Source: Megalobrama amblycephala (taxonomy: Eukaryota > Chordata > Actinopteri > Cypriniformes > Xenocyprididae). Taken from it: 64,000 nt of DNA. The stretch lies in contig NC_063066.1 in NCBI RefSeq assembly GCF_018812025.1, forward strand, positions 3,616,692-3,680,691. The letters run 5' to 3'. Of this stretch, positions 13,001 to 24,837 are shown one piece after another (the first letter of the stretch is position 1; each line of letters opens with the position of its first letter). The notes beneath the pieces are model-generated. The model searched no databases and was not told where the DNA came from. It worked only from the letters and a program-made list of their open reading frames with translations. The position numbers and the translations under genes were made by a program.

Positions 13001-13130
13001 GATCTCTTTTTTTACAATCTGATCGAATGGCTTATTACCTTTCCGGCTCATGAATTTCATGTGTTAATCAAAGTGTGAGAGATCATCCAGCAGCGATTGG
13101 GATTAAAGACTCTGTTCCTCTCATTCACAG
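10030..13130 (+). other. enox2: enox2 intron, 3.1 kb
   Basis: Intron between window exons 2 and 3. Apart from the family E element near 10.75-11.02 kb it is largely unique-looking, with poly(T) near 11722-11739. Overlapping open frames at 12129-12883 on both strands have no recognisable family and are judged chance. No RNA gene is seen. Confidence 0.6.
10747..11022. mobile_element. Family E MITE copy
   Basis: The left end reads CACTCTAAAAAAATACTGGG then TTAAAAACAACCC and GTTGGGTTGAAAATGGACAA. The right end is an inverted version (TTTTCAACCCAACTTAGGTTG). Many subterminal GGGTT/AACCC motifs occur. The fuller tandem form is at 33707-34612. Non-coding. Confidence 0.7.
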
Positions 13131-13245
13131 GAGATCAGAAACATCCACAATGAAGAGCTGATGGGAATTCGGAGGGAGGAGGAAATGGAGATGTCAGATG
13201 ATGACATGGAGGACGCCCCAGAAAGCAAAGATTCAGATGATTCAG
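13131..13245 (+). CDS. enox2: enox2 coding exon (window exon 3)
   Basis: 115 bases, phase 0 in and phase 1 out (residues 51-88). The peptide starts EIRNIHNEELMGIRREEEME, then MSDDDMEDAPESKDSDDS. The acceptor cattcacag and donor TTCAG|gtatgc are good. EIRNIHN(D/E)ELMGIRREEEMEMSDD is near-identical to human ENOX2 as I recall it. The acidic segment after MSDDD aligns with the human stretch holding the EEMTE motif proposed as the quinone/inhibitor site; this copy has MEDAPE there, so the literal motif is absent. Confidence 0.9.
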
Positions 13246-15935
13246 GTATGCACTGTGTCAGATTGACTACTACCTCATTCTCTTAAAGAGGTTTCTGAGG
13301 AACCCACTGCATACAGATTGAATCCACTGGTGATTTGTTAGTTTTATGTGGAACCACAATGCTGATGCATTTGCAGATAGAATAACCAGCTAACTTTCAT
13401 AGTAGAAATGCAGAGGGAAAATAAGGAATCCAGCTTCATGGAAAGCTCTGACTGTTTAATGACCCTTGACATATATCTGGATTCAGGCTGTGTAACTGGC
13501 ACTTTTCCCCAGCATTTTCCTATAAACATTCTCTCAGGAACTAATGAAGCTCATATAATTTCCCTTCCCTATGAGGCCTCAAAGTGTTTTAGAATTGTTT
13601 TTGTATCAGAGACAACAATTTAGACATAAATATCAATTGCTGTATGTGGAAAATCAGGCCTGGGAATTGTAAGGAAAAAGACAAAGAAAATCACTCAGTG
13701 CTCTTGACTGAATAACTTTTGTAGCTTTAATAAAGATTAATCTATATTTAATTTATCATTTATGCAGTGTAGACTGTGAAGTGTTTGATAACTTTATTCA
13801 TTTCCTACCTGTTAGATCACATATTTAAAATATATTGTCTTTATGATGTTTCTACATTAATTTGGAGATTAAATGCGAAATTTAAAAATATATTAAAAGC
13901 TTTAATGTTAGGTGCGATTAATCACGATTACAGAAAAATATGTGATTAATTAGTTTTAATCGATTGACAGCACTAATATTATTGTATCTATTTTGATTAA
14001 ATGTTTATATTTAGTTCTAAAATGGAAGAAAACAATTGATTGACTTTCAGTGAATTCCGTAGCTTCTCCGATTGATTGATTCAGTCAGACATTTTGAGTT
14101 TGAGAATCATTTATGAGTTGGGAATGTAAACAAGCAATATTGCAAGCTGAATTTTAACTTGCATCACCCTCATGAGCGCTACAGCTCAATGTGTTGAACC
14201 ATGTTTTCAAACCACTAGACTACGGTTCCAACACCAGATGATTTCACTACCTCATGTGAGCAAATGAAATCAAATCTGTCTCTAGGCAGCCAAATCAATC
14301 ATGGCGGAAAAGTGTAATTTTTGTATTACTACTCCCATATCCCCCTGTGGTGGTGCTGAGCATGAGTCGGCTCTTCAAGCTCATTTTAGTCCTGCTTGTC
14401 AAAAAAAAAACCTCAAATTAGAAGTCCTGTACCATAGCTGCTCAGGACAGAGAACCATGGGATAGCATAAAATGATCAATATTGGATTGTGTCTTTTCCG
14501 GCACCTTGAGATCACTCATCTCACACGTGCACCCTCTTTACAGTAATATTTGAAGGCCCTTGTTGACCCCTCATATGTGGCGCTCAACTATTAGAGATTC
14601 TCCAGTGTAACAGAGACCCTCATTAGTATGCAAATATATGCAAATGTAATCATACATTTCCCAGGTTTGATTCACACGTCTTCTCATCTGCGACCTGAGT
14701 TATTAGAAAACACTGATAACAATCACTGTCAGTGGGTTGTCAGATATTTGAAAGGATGTCACAAGATAGAAGAGGGCAGGAGATCCACACGGTTAATGAA
14801 GGAGGTAATTCAACACCCTCCTCATTTATGAAAACAAATATTTCATACCTGCCAATAAGACAAGAGACCGCCGTAAAGAGGAGTGGCTCATGCTAACTTC
14901 TGTGTGGATTTTAGCCATATTGAAGCAGATGCACCTCCATCTTCATTGCAGCCCAACATGTTTGCTTTTATTTTCCCCCAGAGTTAATAACGGGCAAGTG
15001 TCCTCTGACAAAATACGGTGCAGTGTGCAAACGGGAGCTGCTTACTTTACTGTCAGCACCCCTGGGTAGCACAGGTCGATAGAGCTGCCTGCCTTGTTGC
15101 GGAAGGTGAACCGGACAGTTTCTGAGGGCAGCAGCTTGATGAGACGAATCAATAAAAACTGCTTGCTTTCCTCTCTCTCTCTGACTGTGTCTCTATATAT
15201 CTCTCGCTCTGGTTCTCTGTCTCTTTATTTCTTTCCCCTCTAATTCACACCAAACATGTTTCCAGACAAAACACAGAATCTATAACATGGCAGCTACCTA
15301 AAGGATGTGTACTTGCATCCCATGGGAATTGCCATTCCATTGTGCTCGGTCTAGCGCAACAGAGTGTCCATTCTGCAAGCTTCAGGGGTCTCAAGACACA
15401 TTTTTCAAAGACAAACTACCTTTAGTGTCACATAGCATGTTAAAAAATATTGCGCTTATGCTGCTAAAAGTGTACATAGACAACCGATTTAAAAACGACA
15501 CCAACAAAACGCAAAAATCCAAAGGCGCCACCCTAACCACAATGTCATAAAGTGATTCATTCACATGCTTTATGCAGCAACTCTGAACACACAGAAATAA
15601 TGCTTGACGCTCTAAAGAAACTCTATTCAATTGAACTTTATAAGGTTATTTTGTCATTCACGGTCAAAGTCTGATAGCCCTTCCCCCACCTCTACGCAAT
15701 TAAAGCCGCCACAGTTGAGTGCATGAAATGTCCAACATTCCCCACTTAATTTTTTCGGTTAATTAAGTGCATCATCCGGGTATTTAGAGTGCACTTTTTT
15801 TCTTTTTTGGATTTCCAGTGTGAACACACTTCTCACACTGTGTATACTACAAAATGGCATAGAATAGTGCACAAGTACACAAATTGGGATGAACTTTTTG
15901 TTTTGTTTTTAGTTAAGTGCATCATTCGGGTATTG

Positions 15936-16662
15936 AAAGGGGACCTATTATGCCCCTTTTACAAGATGTAATATAAGTCTCTGGTTTCCCCAGAATGTGT
16001 CAAATTTGCCCCTTTAAATGCAAATGAGCTGCTGCTCCCGGCCCCCTTTCCAGAAGAGGGCGGAGCTTTAACAGCTCAACAACAACAAAGCTGGAGAATC
16101 TCACGCAGCCAAAATGAGGATTGTCAGTAACGGTGTTCAGCCTTACATTGTTGACACATATTCATATTCTAGTCGACACTGATGGAGAGACTCAGGAAGA
16201 AGTTACAACTTTTAGGATGTTTCTGAATGGTTAGTGGATAAATTTATGTAGTTGCTGTGGAGTTGATTCAACTCATCCACTAGCATGTGCTGTCATGTTC
16301 ATCTTTTGTGCAAATCCAGCATTGAATTGACCCTCGTTTGTGAAGCAGTTCGGCGTAAATGACGGCATGTCAACAACACTCTACTACAACAACTCTTCCT
16401 CTTCTCTAAAGCAGCCCAACATGGCCTCACCCCCTTTGTTACGTGTTCTCGGGGGTGGAGTTTATGTAAATTTAGGGTTAGTGATGTCACTAACCCGGGA
16501 TGAAGCTCGTTGTAGTTTGTTGTAGTCCTTAAACAGAGATTTCTGTAAAATAAAATATCTCCCTTTGCATTGAACTTTGAGTGTCGTAACTTTGCAGATG
16601 TTGTTTATGCTCAAACAGCAACATTACACACTGAATTAAAAAAAAGTGAAATCATAATCAAT
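15936..16662. mobile_element. Family F element, copy 1
   Basis: Begins AAAGGGGACCTATTATGCCC and shares several hundred near-identical bases with 31300-31894: ATGCAAATGAGCTGCTGCTC, CCAGAAGAGGGCGGAGC, AACAGCTCAACAACAACAAA, CTCTACTACAACAACTCTTC, CGGGGGTGGAGTTTATGTAA and TGCTCAAACAGCAACATTAC. The two copies differ by small indels in the middle. No transposase frame. An octamer-type ATGCAAAT sits near the left end of the conserved block in both. Confidence 0.75.
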
Positions 16663-16965
16663 ACTCTATTTATATTACAAAACGGCACTAAATTGTGAAT
16701 TGGGGTGCTTCTAATGTGATACTCTAAGCATAAAAAATACAAAGCACACAAATACTGCGAAAAATATTACATTTGAATTATTAAGAACTATATTTCATGA
16801 ATACTTTTCAGTACTGAATGAAATACAAGTGTATCTCTAATAAATTTTACTGTTATTCACCATTTTGGATTGCTTGTTGCATCTAATTCTGGGACTCCTT
16901 TAAATTTAGCCAAAACGAGTTATCTTAAAAGGAAGAATACATTTGCTGACTACCTTTTAGGACAC

Positions 16966-17733
16966 TTAAAGGATTAGTTCACTTTTAAGTAAACTTTTCC
17001 TGATAATTTACTCACCCCCATGTCATCCAAGATGTTCATGTCTTTCTTTCTTCAGTTGAAAAGAAATGAAGGTTTTTGATGAAAACATTCCAGGATTATT
17101 CTCCATATAGTGGACTTCAATGGGCACCAAACGGTTGAAGGTCAAAATTACAGTTTCAGTGCAGCTTCAAAGAGCTTTAAACGATACCAGACGAGGAATA
17201 AGAGTCTTATCTAGTGCAACCATCACTCATTTTCGAAAAAAATACAACTGTATATGCTTTATAAACACAAAATATCGCCTTGAACATACTTCCGGTTTCC
17301 GCATTCTTCAGAACGCTTACGCTGTATGTCCTACGCCTTCCCTATTTTACTTACAGAACGAACGCGGCGGCAATTTCATTTTTTTCTGTAAGAATGCGGA
17401 AACCGGAAGCACATTCAAGGCGGTATTTTGTGTTTATAAAGCATATACATTTGTATTTTTGTAGAAAATGACCGATGGTTTCTCTAGATAAGACCCTTAT
17501 TCCTCATCTGGTATCGTTTAAAGCTCTTTGAAGCTGAACTGAAACTGTCATTTTGACCTTCAACCGTTTGGAGGCCAGTGAAGTCCACTATAAGGAAAAT
17601 AATCCTGGAATGTTTTCATCAAAAACCTTAATTTCTTTTCGACTGACGAAAGAAAGACATGAACATCTTGGATGTCATGGGGGTGAGTAAATTATCAGGA
17701 AAAGTTTATTTAAAAGTGGACTAATCCTTTAAA
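16966..17733. mobile_element. Family B TTAA foldback element, complete
   Basis: TTAA at both ends (16966-16969 and 17730-17733) with ends TTAAAGGATTAGTTCAC and GTGGACTAATCCTTTAA. The arms are inverted copies over most of their length, for example CACCCCCATGTCATCCAAGA with CTTGGATGTCATGGGGGTG, and ACTTCCGGTTTCCGCATTCT with GAATGCGGAAACCGGAAG, leaving a loop of only tens of bases near 17340. No coding capacity. It gives the empty-site reference for the nested insertion at 57695. Confidence 0.82.
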
Positions 17734-18467
17734 ATGTAGCCTAGGTAGGTCCTGGAACAGAGCTGAGACAGATGACGATGCGTTTCTGTTGGTGTTTATA
17801 GCTTAACCTGACTTCCCTTATCTTCCACCCACGTCACTCAGATGTTCATCGTCTCCATCTTCAGAGACGCATAACCAAAGAGCCTCGCGATCAGGCAGCC
17901 AGCTGTTCCTCCCTCTCCGTGCCCAATCTGAGAGAGACACGCTTCTCGGCATAATCCCGTTATCTCTTCCCACTAGAATCGGAGCAGAGGTGGCGTCTCT
18001 GATCATCGAGTTGTTAAGAGATGGCTGAATGACGGAATGTCTCGGTGTGAAGAACCCTTTTGCGTCCGTTTTAATTACAGCCATTTGATAACAATGCCCA
18101 TGGTACATTAAGTCAAGCATTAAGTAATACACTGTCTCTCCATTTAATCCTCTCTAATTAGCCTCTGGAAGCAAAACGAACGCAGCAGTGGTACTGAGGG
18201 TCCTTTCATCTCAGTCCATCAGCAGAATTCTCTAAGCAGCTTTTGAGGAACACTGTTTTCTTCTGCCCTTTCATTTTACCCTCACCCTGTGAATTATCAC
18301 TCTGCACACGACTCTTAATATGTGCCTCTTCTTTCTTTTTCTGTTACGTTATTTTTTTTCACCCCTGCCTTCTTCGCTCGTGTGTCTCTGTCTGCTTATT
18401 TCCCTTTCCTGTCACCAATGCAATTGTCATTTTTCATATCTCTCCAACTCTGTCTCTGCCCTCCCAG

Positions 18468-18658
18468 GGCCGCTGGCTCAGGTGGAGGCTCTGAAAGAGG
18501 AGAACGACAGTCTGCGGTGTCAGCTGGATGCCTACAGGAACGAGGTGGAGCTTCTGAAACAGGAGCAGGGTAAAGCGCAGCCCCAGCGCAGCGAGGAGGA
18601 TGCCACCCGCCAGCAGCAGCTCAGCTTCCTGCAGCAGGCTCTGCAGGGCATGCAGAAG
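18468..18658 (+). CDS. enox2: enox2 coding exon (window exon 4), coiled coil
   Basis: 191 bases: two bases completing Gly, then 63 codons (residues 90-152), ending in phase 0. The acceptor is a long pyrimidine tract ending ctcccag; the donor is AAG|gtacac. The peptide includes VEALKEENDSLRCQLDAYRN and EVELLKQEQGK, then LSFLQQALQGMQK. Leu and hydrophobic residues recur at heptad spacing, predicting a coiled coil that continues into the next exon. The block EALKEENDSLR(W/C)QLDAYRNEV is a family signature; human ENOX2 has Trp where this copy has Cys. The QPQRSEEDATRQQ linker is diverged. Confidence 0.92.
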
Positions 18659-18873
18659 GTACACACACACTATCAACAAGGTATACAGCAAAACAAATCA
18701 TTTTCTTAAGCAGTGTTTTTGTCTTGGTTCCAGTTAAAATGTGTAAAAATCCTAAAAATAAAGTACTTTTATTTGATGTTATGACTTTGTATTATTACAT
18801 AAAATGAAAGTTCACCTTATCTTTTCTAAAAGCCGCATTTTTGATCTTACTATGAGCGATTCATCCATGCATA

Positions 18874-19659
18874 TTAGGGGTGTAACGTACGCAAACATGA
18901 TGGTACGTACCTCGGTATTGAAGTAGAGAAAACTAACCATAAAATTGCTTCTTTTTCATTTTCTCAGCTAATGCAGTAAACTATATATAAGGAGCCCTTT
19001 CTTACACATTACTGTAATATTAAAGGTTACAGTTAACAACAGAGCCCAAACTATTAAATTCAGTTGCTATTTATTTTTAGATATAATAATCAACACTCAA
19101 AAAAAAAAAACATAAATTGCATATAAGACAGGTTTTGCATTAACTTCTAAATCTAATTATATAAAAAATATATATATTTTTTTTTTTTCGATTTTTCTAC
19201 TCCAATTAATTTTTGAAATATAATCATTTACACAGTTACTGTCATAACTTGTTTTCATGACAAATTTATTAAAACATATATTAAATAATTAAGTCATTAC
19301 TAACAGGTACAGTAAATATAATGAATATATAAGCTAATATAGTGCATATATTTAGTGAAATGCTTCATTTCTCCAGTGAACTAACATGCTGTGGACACTA
19401 AATGACTTGCCTGAGGTAAATGTAATGCTGCGTGAGATATTATTCTCTCTTTTATTGATGCATTCCACGGTTGAAACACTGGTTGAGAGATTATATGTAA
19501 ACATATCTATGCATGTTATTCTTCTTCTGCACTTTTTCCTGTTGTGTCGGTTAGCAAACATTGTTGCATTACCACAAGCGCCCCCTTCTGGATTGGAGTG
19601 TGAATCACCTGTGACCGACTGTATACGTCATCTGACTGCATGTACTGTTACACCCCTAA
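18874..19659. mobile_element. hAT-like MITE with TTAGGGGTGTAAC ends
   Basis: Perfect 13-base terminal inverted repeats: TTAGGGGTGTAAC at 18874 and GTTACACCCCTAA ending at 19659. The left subterminal region has GTACGCAAACATGATGGTAC. The interior is AT-rich and non-coding. No clean target duplication could be read. The TAGGGGTGTAAC end is a type I associate with hAT-derived fish MITEs. Confidence 0.65.
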
Positions 19660-21346
19660 TAAATATGTAGCATTAAAAAAAAAACTAATTTCTTTGTATT
19701 TTTTTGTATAACTCGATTTTCCAGACTTTTTCAATCATTTCATCCCTTTGTTACTACAATCTCCCCTGCAACCGATTCATAGAACCAAGTCCCCCGCACC
19801 CACAATTAATTTCTGCTTCTATTTCATCATGACTTTAAGTCTTGTTTTTTTAATAGAGTAATTAGAAGTTACAGTTGTTGTTTTTTCTTATGCCACTGGC
19901 ACATGGTTGCTTCGATATTTCACTGGAAAATGACAAAAATACTGAATAACAAAATGATATTTTTAGTGTTGAACTTCATGCAGAACTGCTGGAGGTTTTT
20001 GAAGACATAGGCAGATGCCTGTCGGTGATGTGGCACAGTAAAGATCTGTTCCCGTAACCAAAAATGTGTCATTTCAAAAGCAGCATGGGGTGATCCATGA
20101 GCCATCACTCGTCGAGTGTGTGTTTACAGTCTCACACACCTACTGTTTCCTCACTCAGTGAATACGGTGTTGTTATGCGTGAGAATTTTAGCCGAAATGC
20201 TTAATTTCTGCAGATCATCCAGGTCAACAATCACAAACAAACACAAAATGATAAACACAAGAGATGTTGAACACGTGGAATCATGGAAATTTTGTCAAGC
20301 TGTAGACGTCTCCCACCCATCAAGCGCTTTCATCACATTATTTTATCTTCTCTCAAGGACTGGCACTATTTTTAGAACAGTCTCCCGCTATCATCCAGTT
20401 CTTCATTGTTCTTCCGCGCTCAGAGTGATCCAGAGATTTGATGGCGACCGTGCTTTCACACAATACAAACTCACATGGTCAGGGTCAATCTGTCCTATTT
20501 TCCATCTATTTTTGTACCCACTCTTTACTGTATCCATCAGTAAAACACAAAGAATCCTGGTCACGCTCATTCTAGTCCTATAATCCCAGCACATATAGAT
20601 GACTTTGACCTTGCCATGTGAGCGTCATTAGGCCATGAAGGAGACCCGATCTGAGAGGGGCGTTTGTCTCACTTTAAAGGTGTACCCTTGCTGCTAATGA
20701 GCTCTAATGGGATTCTGCATATTGAACATTGCTGTGCCATGAGATGAACTCGCTGCACGGATGACATATGAGCCGTACGCTGAGCGATTTTTGTTCGAGT
20801 TGGAAATGAGAGTGTTCACTGATCTCCAACGAGCCTGTGAAGACAGCATGTTATTCTGTCACATGAAGTGGATAGTGTAGGCCATTTCTCAGAGTTGAAT
20901 CACTCTCGAATAGCAGGCGAGGCTGCAGAGACGTTTTCGCTCTTGCACTCAGAGCGTGTTAAACTCACCCTCGGACTGATTTATTCATGATGAGCAGGGC
21001 ATGAAGGCAAACAAAAAGGTTACATCACCACAGTTTATGTAGCTCAGATAGCTCCTGGCGTCTGAATGCTGAGCAGGAGCAGTAATGAGAAATCTGAGCA
21101 GTCTTGAGCACCTCGTGGCTTCTGCTTTATTAGGTTTGTCAACAAATTAGCTTGCTTAGAAACAGGGTTTGGGGTAACGCATAATCAGTAACATGTTACA
21201 TAATCAGTTTTTAGCATAACACCGGAGTAATTTGCATTACTTCTATTCATGAACATCTATTTCCCTCTTTAAAAAAATACACTCAATTACATTACATTAG
21301 GTTACATACAACATGCATAGGAGTTTTTTAAATGAAATCCCTTATG

Positions 21347-21507
21347 TTAAAGGGATAGTTCACTTCTAATCCCCCTCAAGTTGGTCCAAACCTGTATAAA
21401 TTTCTTGATCAAAGATATTTGGAAGAATTTTTGTAACCAAGCAGAACAACTTGAGAGGGAGTAAATGATGACAGAATTTTCATTTTTTGGGTGAACTATC
21501 CCTTTAA
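21347..21507. mobile_element. 161-bp TTAA MITE (GGGATAGTTCAC ends)
   Basis: TTAA at 21347-21350 and 21504-21507, with ends TTAAAGGGATAGTTCAC and GTGAACTATCCCTTTAA and an inverted interior (CCCCCTCAAGTTGGTCC with ACTTGAGAGGGAG). It is a minimal relative of family A with no coding capacity. Confidence 0.8.
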
Positions 21508-21735
21508 CCACAGCAGCATTTATTTGATCATAAATACAGTTAAAAAACAAACAGTAATATTGTGAATTATACCATGGTCTTTCTGAATAATCGATTCTGA
21601 TTGACTGGAAGATGTGCAATAACACCATTTAATGCACAGGTAGTTCCAATTCAGTTCAAATGCAGCAATTCACATACATTTTTTGACCAGACATTGGTAT
21701 TAACTCAACAAATCTACACAGATAAAGAAATCATG

Positions 21736-21966
21736 GTAACAGATATTCATTATTAACCATGCATTTTGCCTCAATGAACTCCTAATTGCTTATTAATAAT
21801 TAGTAAGGTAGTTGTTGTAGCGTTTACGTTTAGGATTTAGGGATGTAGAATATGGTCATGCAGAATAAGGCATTAATATGTGCTTTATAAATACTAATAA
21901 ACAGACAATATGCAAAGTAATAAGCAACTAGTTAAAAGTGAGAATTGTTCCCCATACTAAAGTGTT
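21736..21966. mobile_element. Family C MITE inside the Tc1 left inverted repeat
   Basis: Begins near GGTAACAGATATTCATTATT and ends CATACTAAAGTGTTACCA. It shares AAGGTAGTTGTTG, GCAGAATAAGGCATTAATAT and AGCAACTAGTTAAAAGTGAG with the other family C copies. The Tc1 inverted-repeat sequence (AGAAATCAT then AATCATAATATTATAATC) resumes immediately on its right, showing it inserted after the Tc1 element. Confidence 0.72.
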
Positions 21967-22055
21967 ACCAAAATCATAATATTATAATCCCATTTTGTGT
22001 AATAAAGTAAAATGACACAGTGTGTTCAATACTTTTTTCCTAACAGAAATTGTAT

Positions 22056-22506
22056 TTAATACTTGTTGGAAAAGCCTTTGTTTGCAATGACAGCTTCAAG
22101 ACACGTCCTGTATGAACAAATCAGTCGCTCACAGTGCTCAGGTGGGATTTTGGTCCATTTGTCATCTTTAAATCATGAACATTCATTTTTGTGAATCTTG
22201 ATCTTCAGCTTCTTCCACAAATGCTCTATTGGGTTTAAGACTGGTGATTGACTGGCCCATTCCAACAACTTTATATTCTTCCTCTGGAACCGGTTCAGAG
22301 TCTCTTTTGCAGTATGTTTTGGATCTTTGTCCTGCTGGAAGGTCCACCCTCATCCTCATCATCCTGCTGGATGGCAACAGATTCATCTACATGGCTCCTT
22401 TCATCTTCCTTTCAATAATATGGATTCTGCCAGTACCGTGAGAAGAGAAACAGCTCTATACTATGATGCTTCCACCTCCAAACTTCACTGTTGGTGTGGC
22501 AGTTTT
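22056..22506 (-). pseudogene. Tc1 transposase pseudogene, C-terminal piece
   Basis: Read on the - strand, short in-frame stretches spell Tc1 transposase landmarks: [37 protein letters not shown] and a C-terminus like VIANKGFSNKY followed by TAA (22056-22058). The D in QQDKDPKHT is a DDE-type catalytic Asp. Frame changes are needed between these stretches and the WGCFSA segment is disrupted, so this is dead. It is separated from the middle piece by the hAT-like insertion at 22507-23534. Confidence 0.82.
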
Positions 22507-23534
22507 CAGAGATATTCACAAGTCCCTGCGGTCAAGTCCAAGTCAAGTCTCACGTCTTTGAGGTCCAAGTCAAGTCTTTGTTCTATTTTATTTTTTTCAG
22601 CTAGTTGTTATTGTAATTAACAGTGTATTTAAATATCAAAACAGATTACTTTTACTTTAAAATTGTCTAATAAAGCACACAAAATACTACTTAAATTATT
22701 TTTATTACTTTCTAACTTTATACAAAATTATACCATTTAGAACCACTGCAAGGAAAAAAGTGCTGTGTATTTTGAGCTATATGAGTTGCCGTAGTTTGCT
22801 GTAGATCTCAAGCAGTGCTGGAAAATGTAGTCTTTCAGTGAGCGCCGGCGGTAACAAAACCTGTGTATAGACATGCATTACAGTAAACAACACGACGAAC
22901 AACATTTTAGTGTGTCTCGTTTGTGATAAGGCGATATAATAACGCACTGTGACTTAATAAACCGATCTGTGGAAAAAAGTCAGACGGACAGGGTCATAAA
23001 ATGTGCATGCATGGAAGTGCTCTAGCCAAATACAATTTAACATGGTAAATCTGGATATTATATGCATTATCAAATACCTGGGCAAAAATAAAAAAAAAAA
23101 TTAAAAGGACTTCTTGAAAAAAATGGACCACAAGCAAGCCTCTGCAGCTTCCCTTCAGATTAATTGATTGCTTTTCAAATAAAATGACAAAGTTTATCGC
23201 AAGGTAAGGCTTGGCTTTATTGTTATTATTTGTTTTCTAATGGGTGATGAATTCGCGTGCCTTCAGATGCGTCACGCGCTCGATGGCTTGGTGTGTTTAG
23301 AGATGATTTGTGATATTCGCTGCTGCAGCACATATTTGGGAATGAATAGATGTTAAAATGTGGTGTTTTGTGCCATTGTGTGGGGTAGTAAATGGAGAAT
23401 GTAATCGGGAATGTCTCTGTCTTCAAGTCCAAGTCAAGTCTCGAGTATTTGTTCACGAGTCCAAGTCAAGTCAAGTCAAGTTGCGACTTAAGTGCGACTC
23501 GAGTCCAAGTCGCAGACTCGAGTTTCCATCTCTC
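22507..23534. mobile_element. hAT-like non-autonomous element inserted in Tc1 transposase
   Basis: The ends are CAGAGAT (22507) and ATCTCTC (to 23534), a near-perfect inverted pair. Subterminal regions carry repeated CAAGTCCAAGTCAAGTC words in both halves. Flanking 8-mers GCAGTTTT (22499-22506) and ATAGTTTT (23535-23542) agree at six of eight positions, consistent with an old 8-bp hAT target duplication. Removing the element and one 8-mer rejoins the transposase reading DPKTA to TPTVKFGGG, which is how the family reads. The interior is AT-rich without a transposase. Confidence 0.75.
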
Positions 23535-23955
23535 ATAGTTTTAGGATCATCTGCAGAGCCATTTCTTCTCCAAACATGACGTTTGGTATTATCGCCAAAA
23601 AGTTTGATTTTTGACGCATATGACCAGGCTATATTCTCCCAGCTCTTCCAAATGTTGTATAGCACACTTCAAACGAGCTTCAACATGCCTTTTCTTCAAT
23701 AATGGAGTCTTCCGGGGTGAGCGTGCGTGGATCGTGGCGGTGGAGTGGATTGACAGCTGTACCTGCTGCCTCCAAGTCTTTCTGGAGCTCTTTCCGAGTG
23801 GTTCTTGGCTCTTGGGCTAGTCTTCTGACTAACCTGACTGCCTGATCAGAAATTTTGTGAGGATCTGGATGATGGTGGAGTGATGTTCCTTCCACTTGCA
23901 GATAATGGCCCCAATGGTGCTTACAGGAACATTTAGGAGTTGTGAAATCCATCTG
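23535..23955 (-). pseudogene. Tc1 transposase pseudogene, middle piece
   Basis: On the - strand this encodes HPDPHKISDQAVRLVRRLAQ then EPRTTRKELQKDLEAAGTAV, the second helix-turn-helix part of the Tc1 DNA-binding region, and farther on NTKRHVWRRNGSADDPK leading into the catalytic domain. Upstream it reads frames like LLNVPVSTIGAIICKWK once frameshifts are allowed. It is bounded on both sides by younger insertions. Several frame changes mean no protein can be made. Confidence 0.82.
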
Positions 23956-24182
23956 CCCACATGGAAAAAACCTATATAAACATATATGTTTCAATATAGG
24001 TTTTGATATAGGTTTTACATATATTTGACATATATAAAATTGGCCGTTTTCCTATATTATATGTACATATATGTACATATAATATAGGAAAACGGCCAAT
24101 TTTATATATGTCACATATATTAAAAACCTATATCAAACCTATATTGAAACATATATGTTTATATAGGTTTTTTCCATGTGGG
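23956..24182. repeat. 227-bp near-perfect palindrome
   Basis: The arms are about 110 bases each with only a single-base indel and about three mismatches, centred near 24069 (ATATGTACATATATGTACAT). Each arm carries ACATATATGTTTCAATATAG and AAAATTGGCCGTTTTCC. Such a perfect pairing implies a recent foldback duplication or active maintenance, in contrast to the decayed Tc1 host. Confidence 0.85.
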
Positions 24183-24837
24183 ACCAATTTCACGTGTTCG
24201 TGTAGCGGTGTGTTTTCTGCGTTGTGTCGTAATCAAAGACAGACTGCGAAAAATCTTGCCATCAGGTCCTCACTTTATTCTGTATAACACAAATGGCAAT
24301 ATATGAGGACTTGTGCAGCATACAAACAGCATGCGGCAGCAACGCACAACGCTGAGAAAGAGAGATATTAAAAGTAACTTAAGTAAAGAAAAATAATCAA
24401 CGAAACATCTGAATGTACATCACAGAGGGGTTTTGGATTACAATCATACAAATATATCATGTGAATTCAGCTGTTACATGAAACATGGCCTTAACTGAAT
24501 CACCGCAAAAACTTTGTGCGACCTACCGCTGTGATGTCTCCTGCAGACTGGGAAGCAGCAAAGTGCGTCAACACCCCAAGTCAGCATGGCGGCAGGAAAC
24601 CCCAAATATGGTCATGGCAAGTGGAATCACAAAATAATTGTCTAAATACATAACTGCTACATTCGCACATACATAAGTTCTTGCATCATTTTTTTCGTTA
24701 ATTCTTAGTTTTTGCCTTGATAATAGAAAATATGAGCTAGGCATCATGTATGACAGTCAAAAATGAGATATGAGCTACAAAATGACCAGATCCTGCCATT
24801 AGCTATATAGAAGACATATCTTGTATGTATAGGGCAT

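Larger units (their letters stand above)
13246..18467 (+). other. enox2: enox2 intron, 5.2 kb
   Basis: Intron between window exons 3 and 4. The family F (15936-16662) and family B (16966-17733) elements are listed separately. 13246-15760 shows no exon or RNA gene. Near 13912-13965 (GTGCGATTAATCACGATTAC) there is a short AT-rich stretch resembling a decayed transposon end. At 15762-15935 the block AGTGCATCATCCGGGTATTT recurs directly about 150 bases apart, probably a small decayed element. Confidence 0.55.

Noticed and set aside
20116..20583. 155-codon + strand frame, the longest in the window
   Set aside because: Sequence looks random in composition with no motif; lies inside a large intron with no splice-site and phase fit to enox2.
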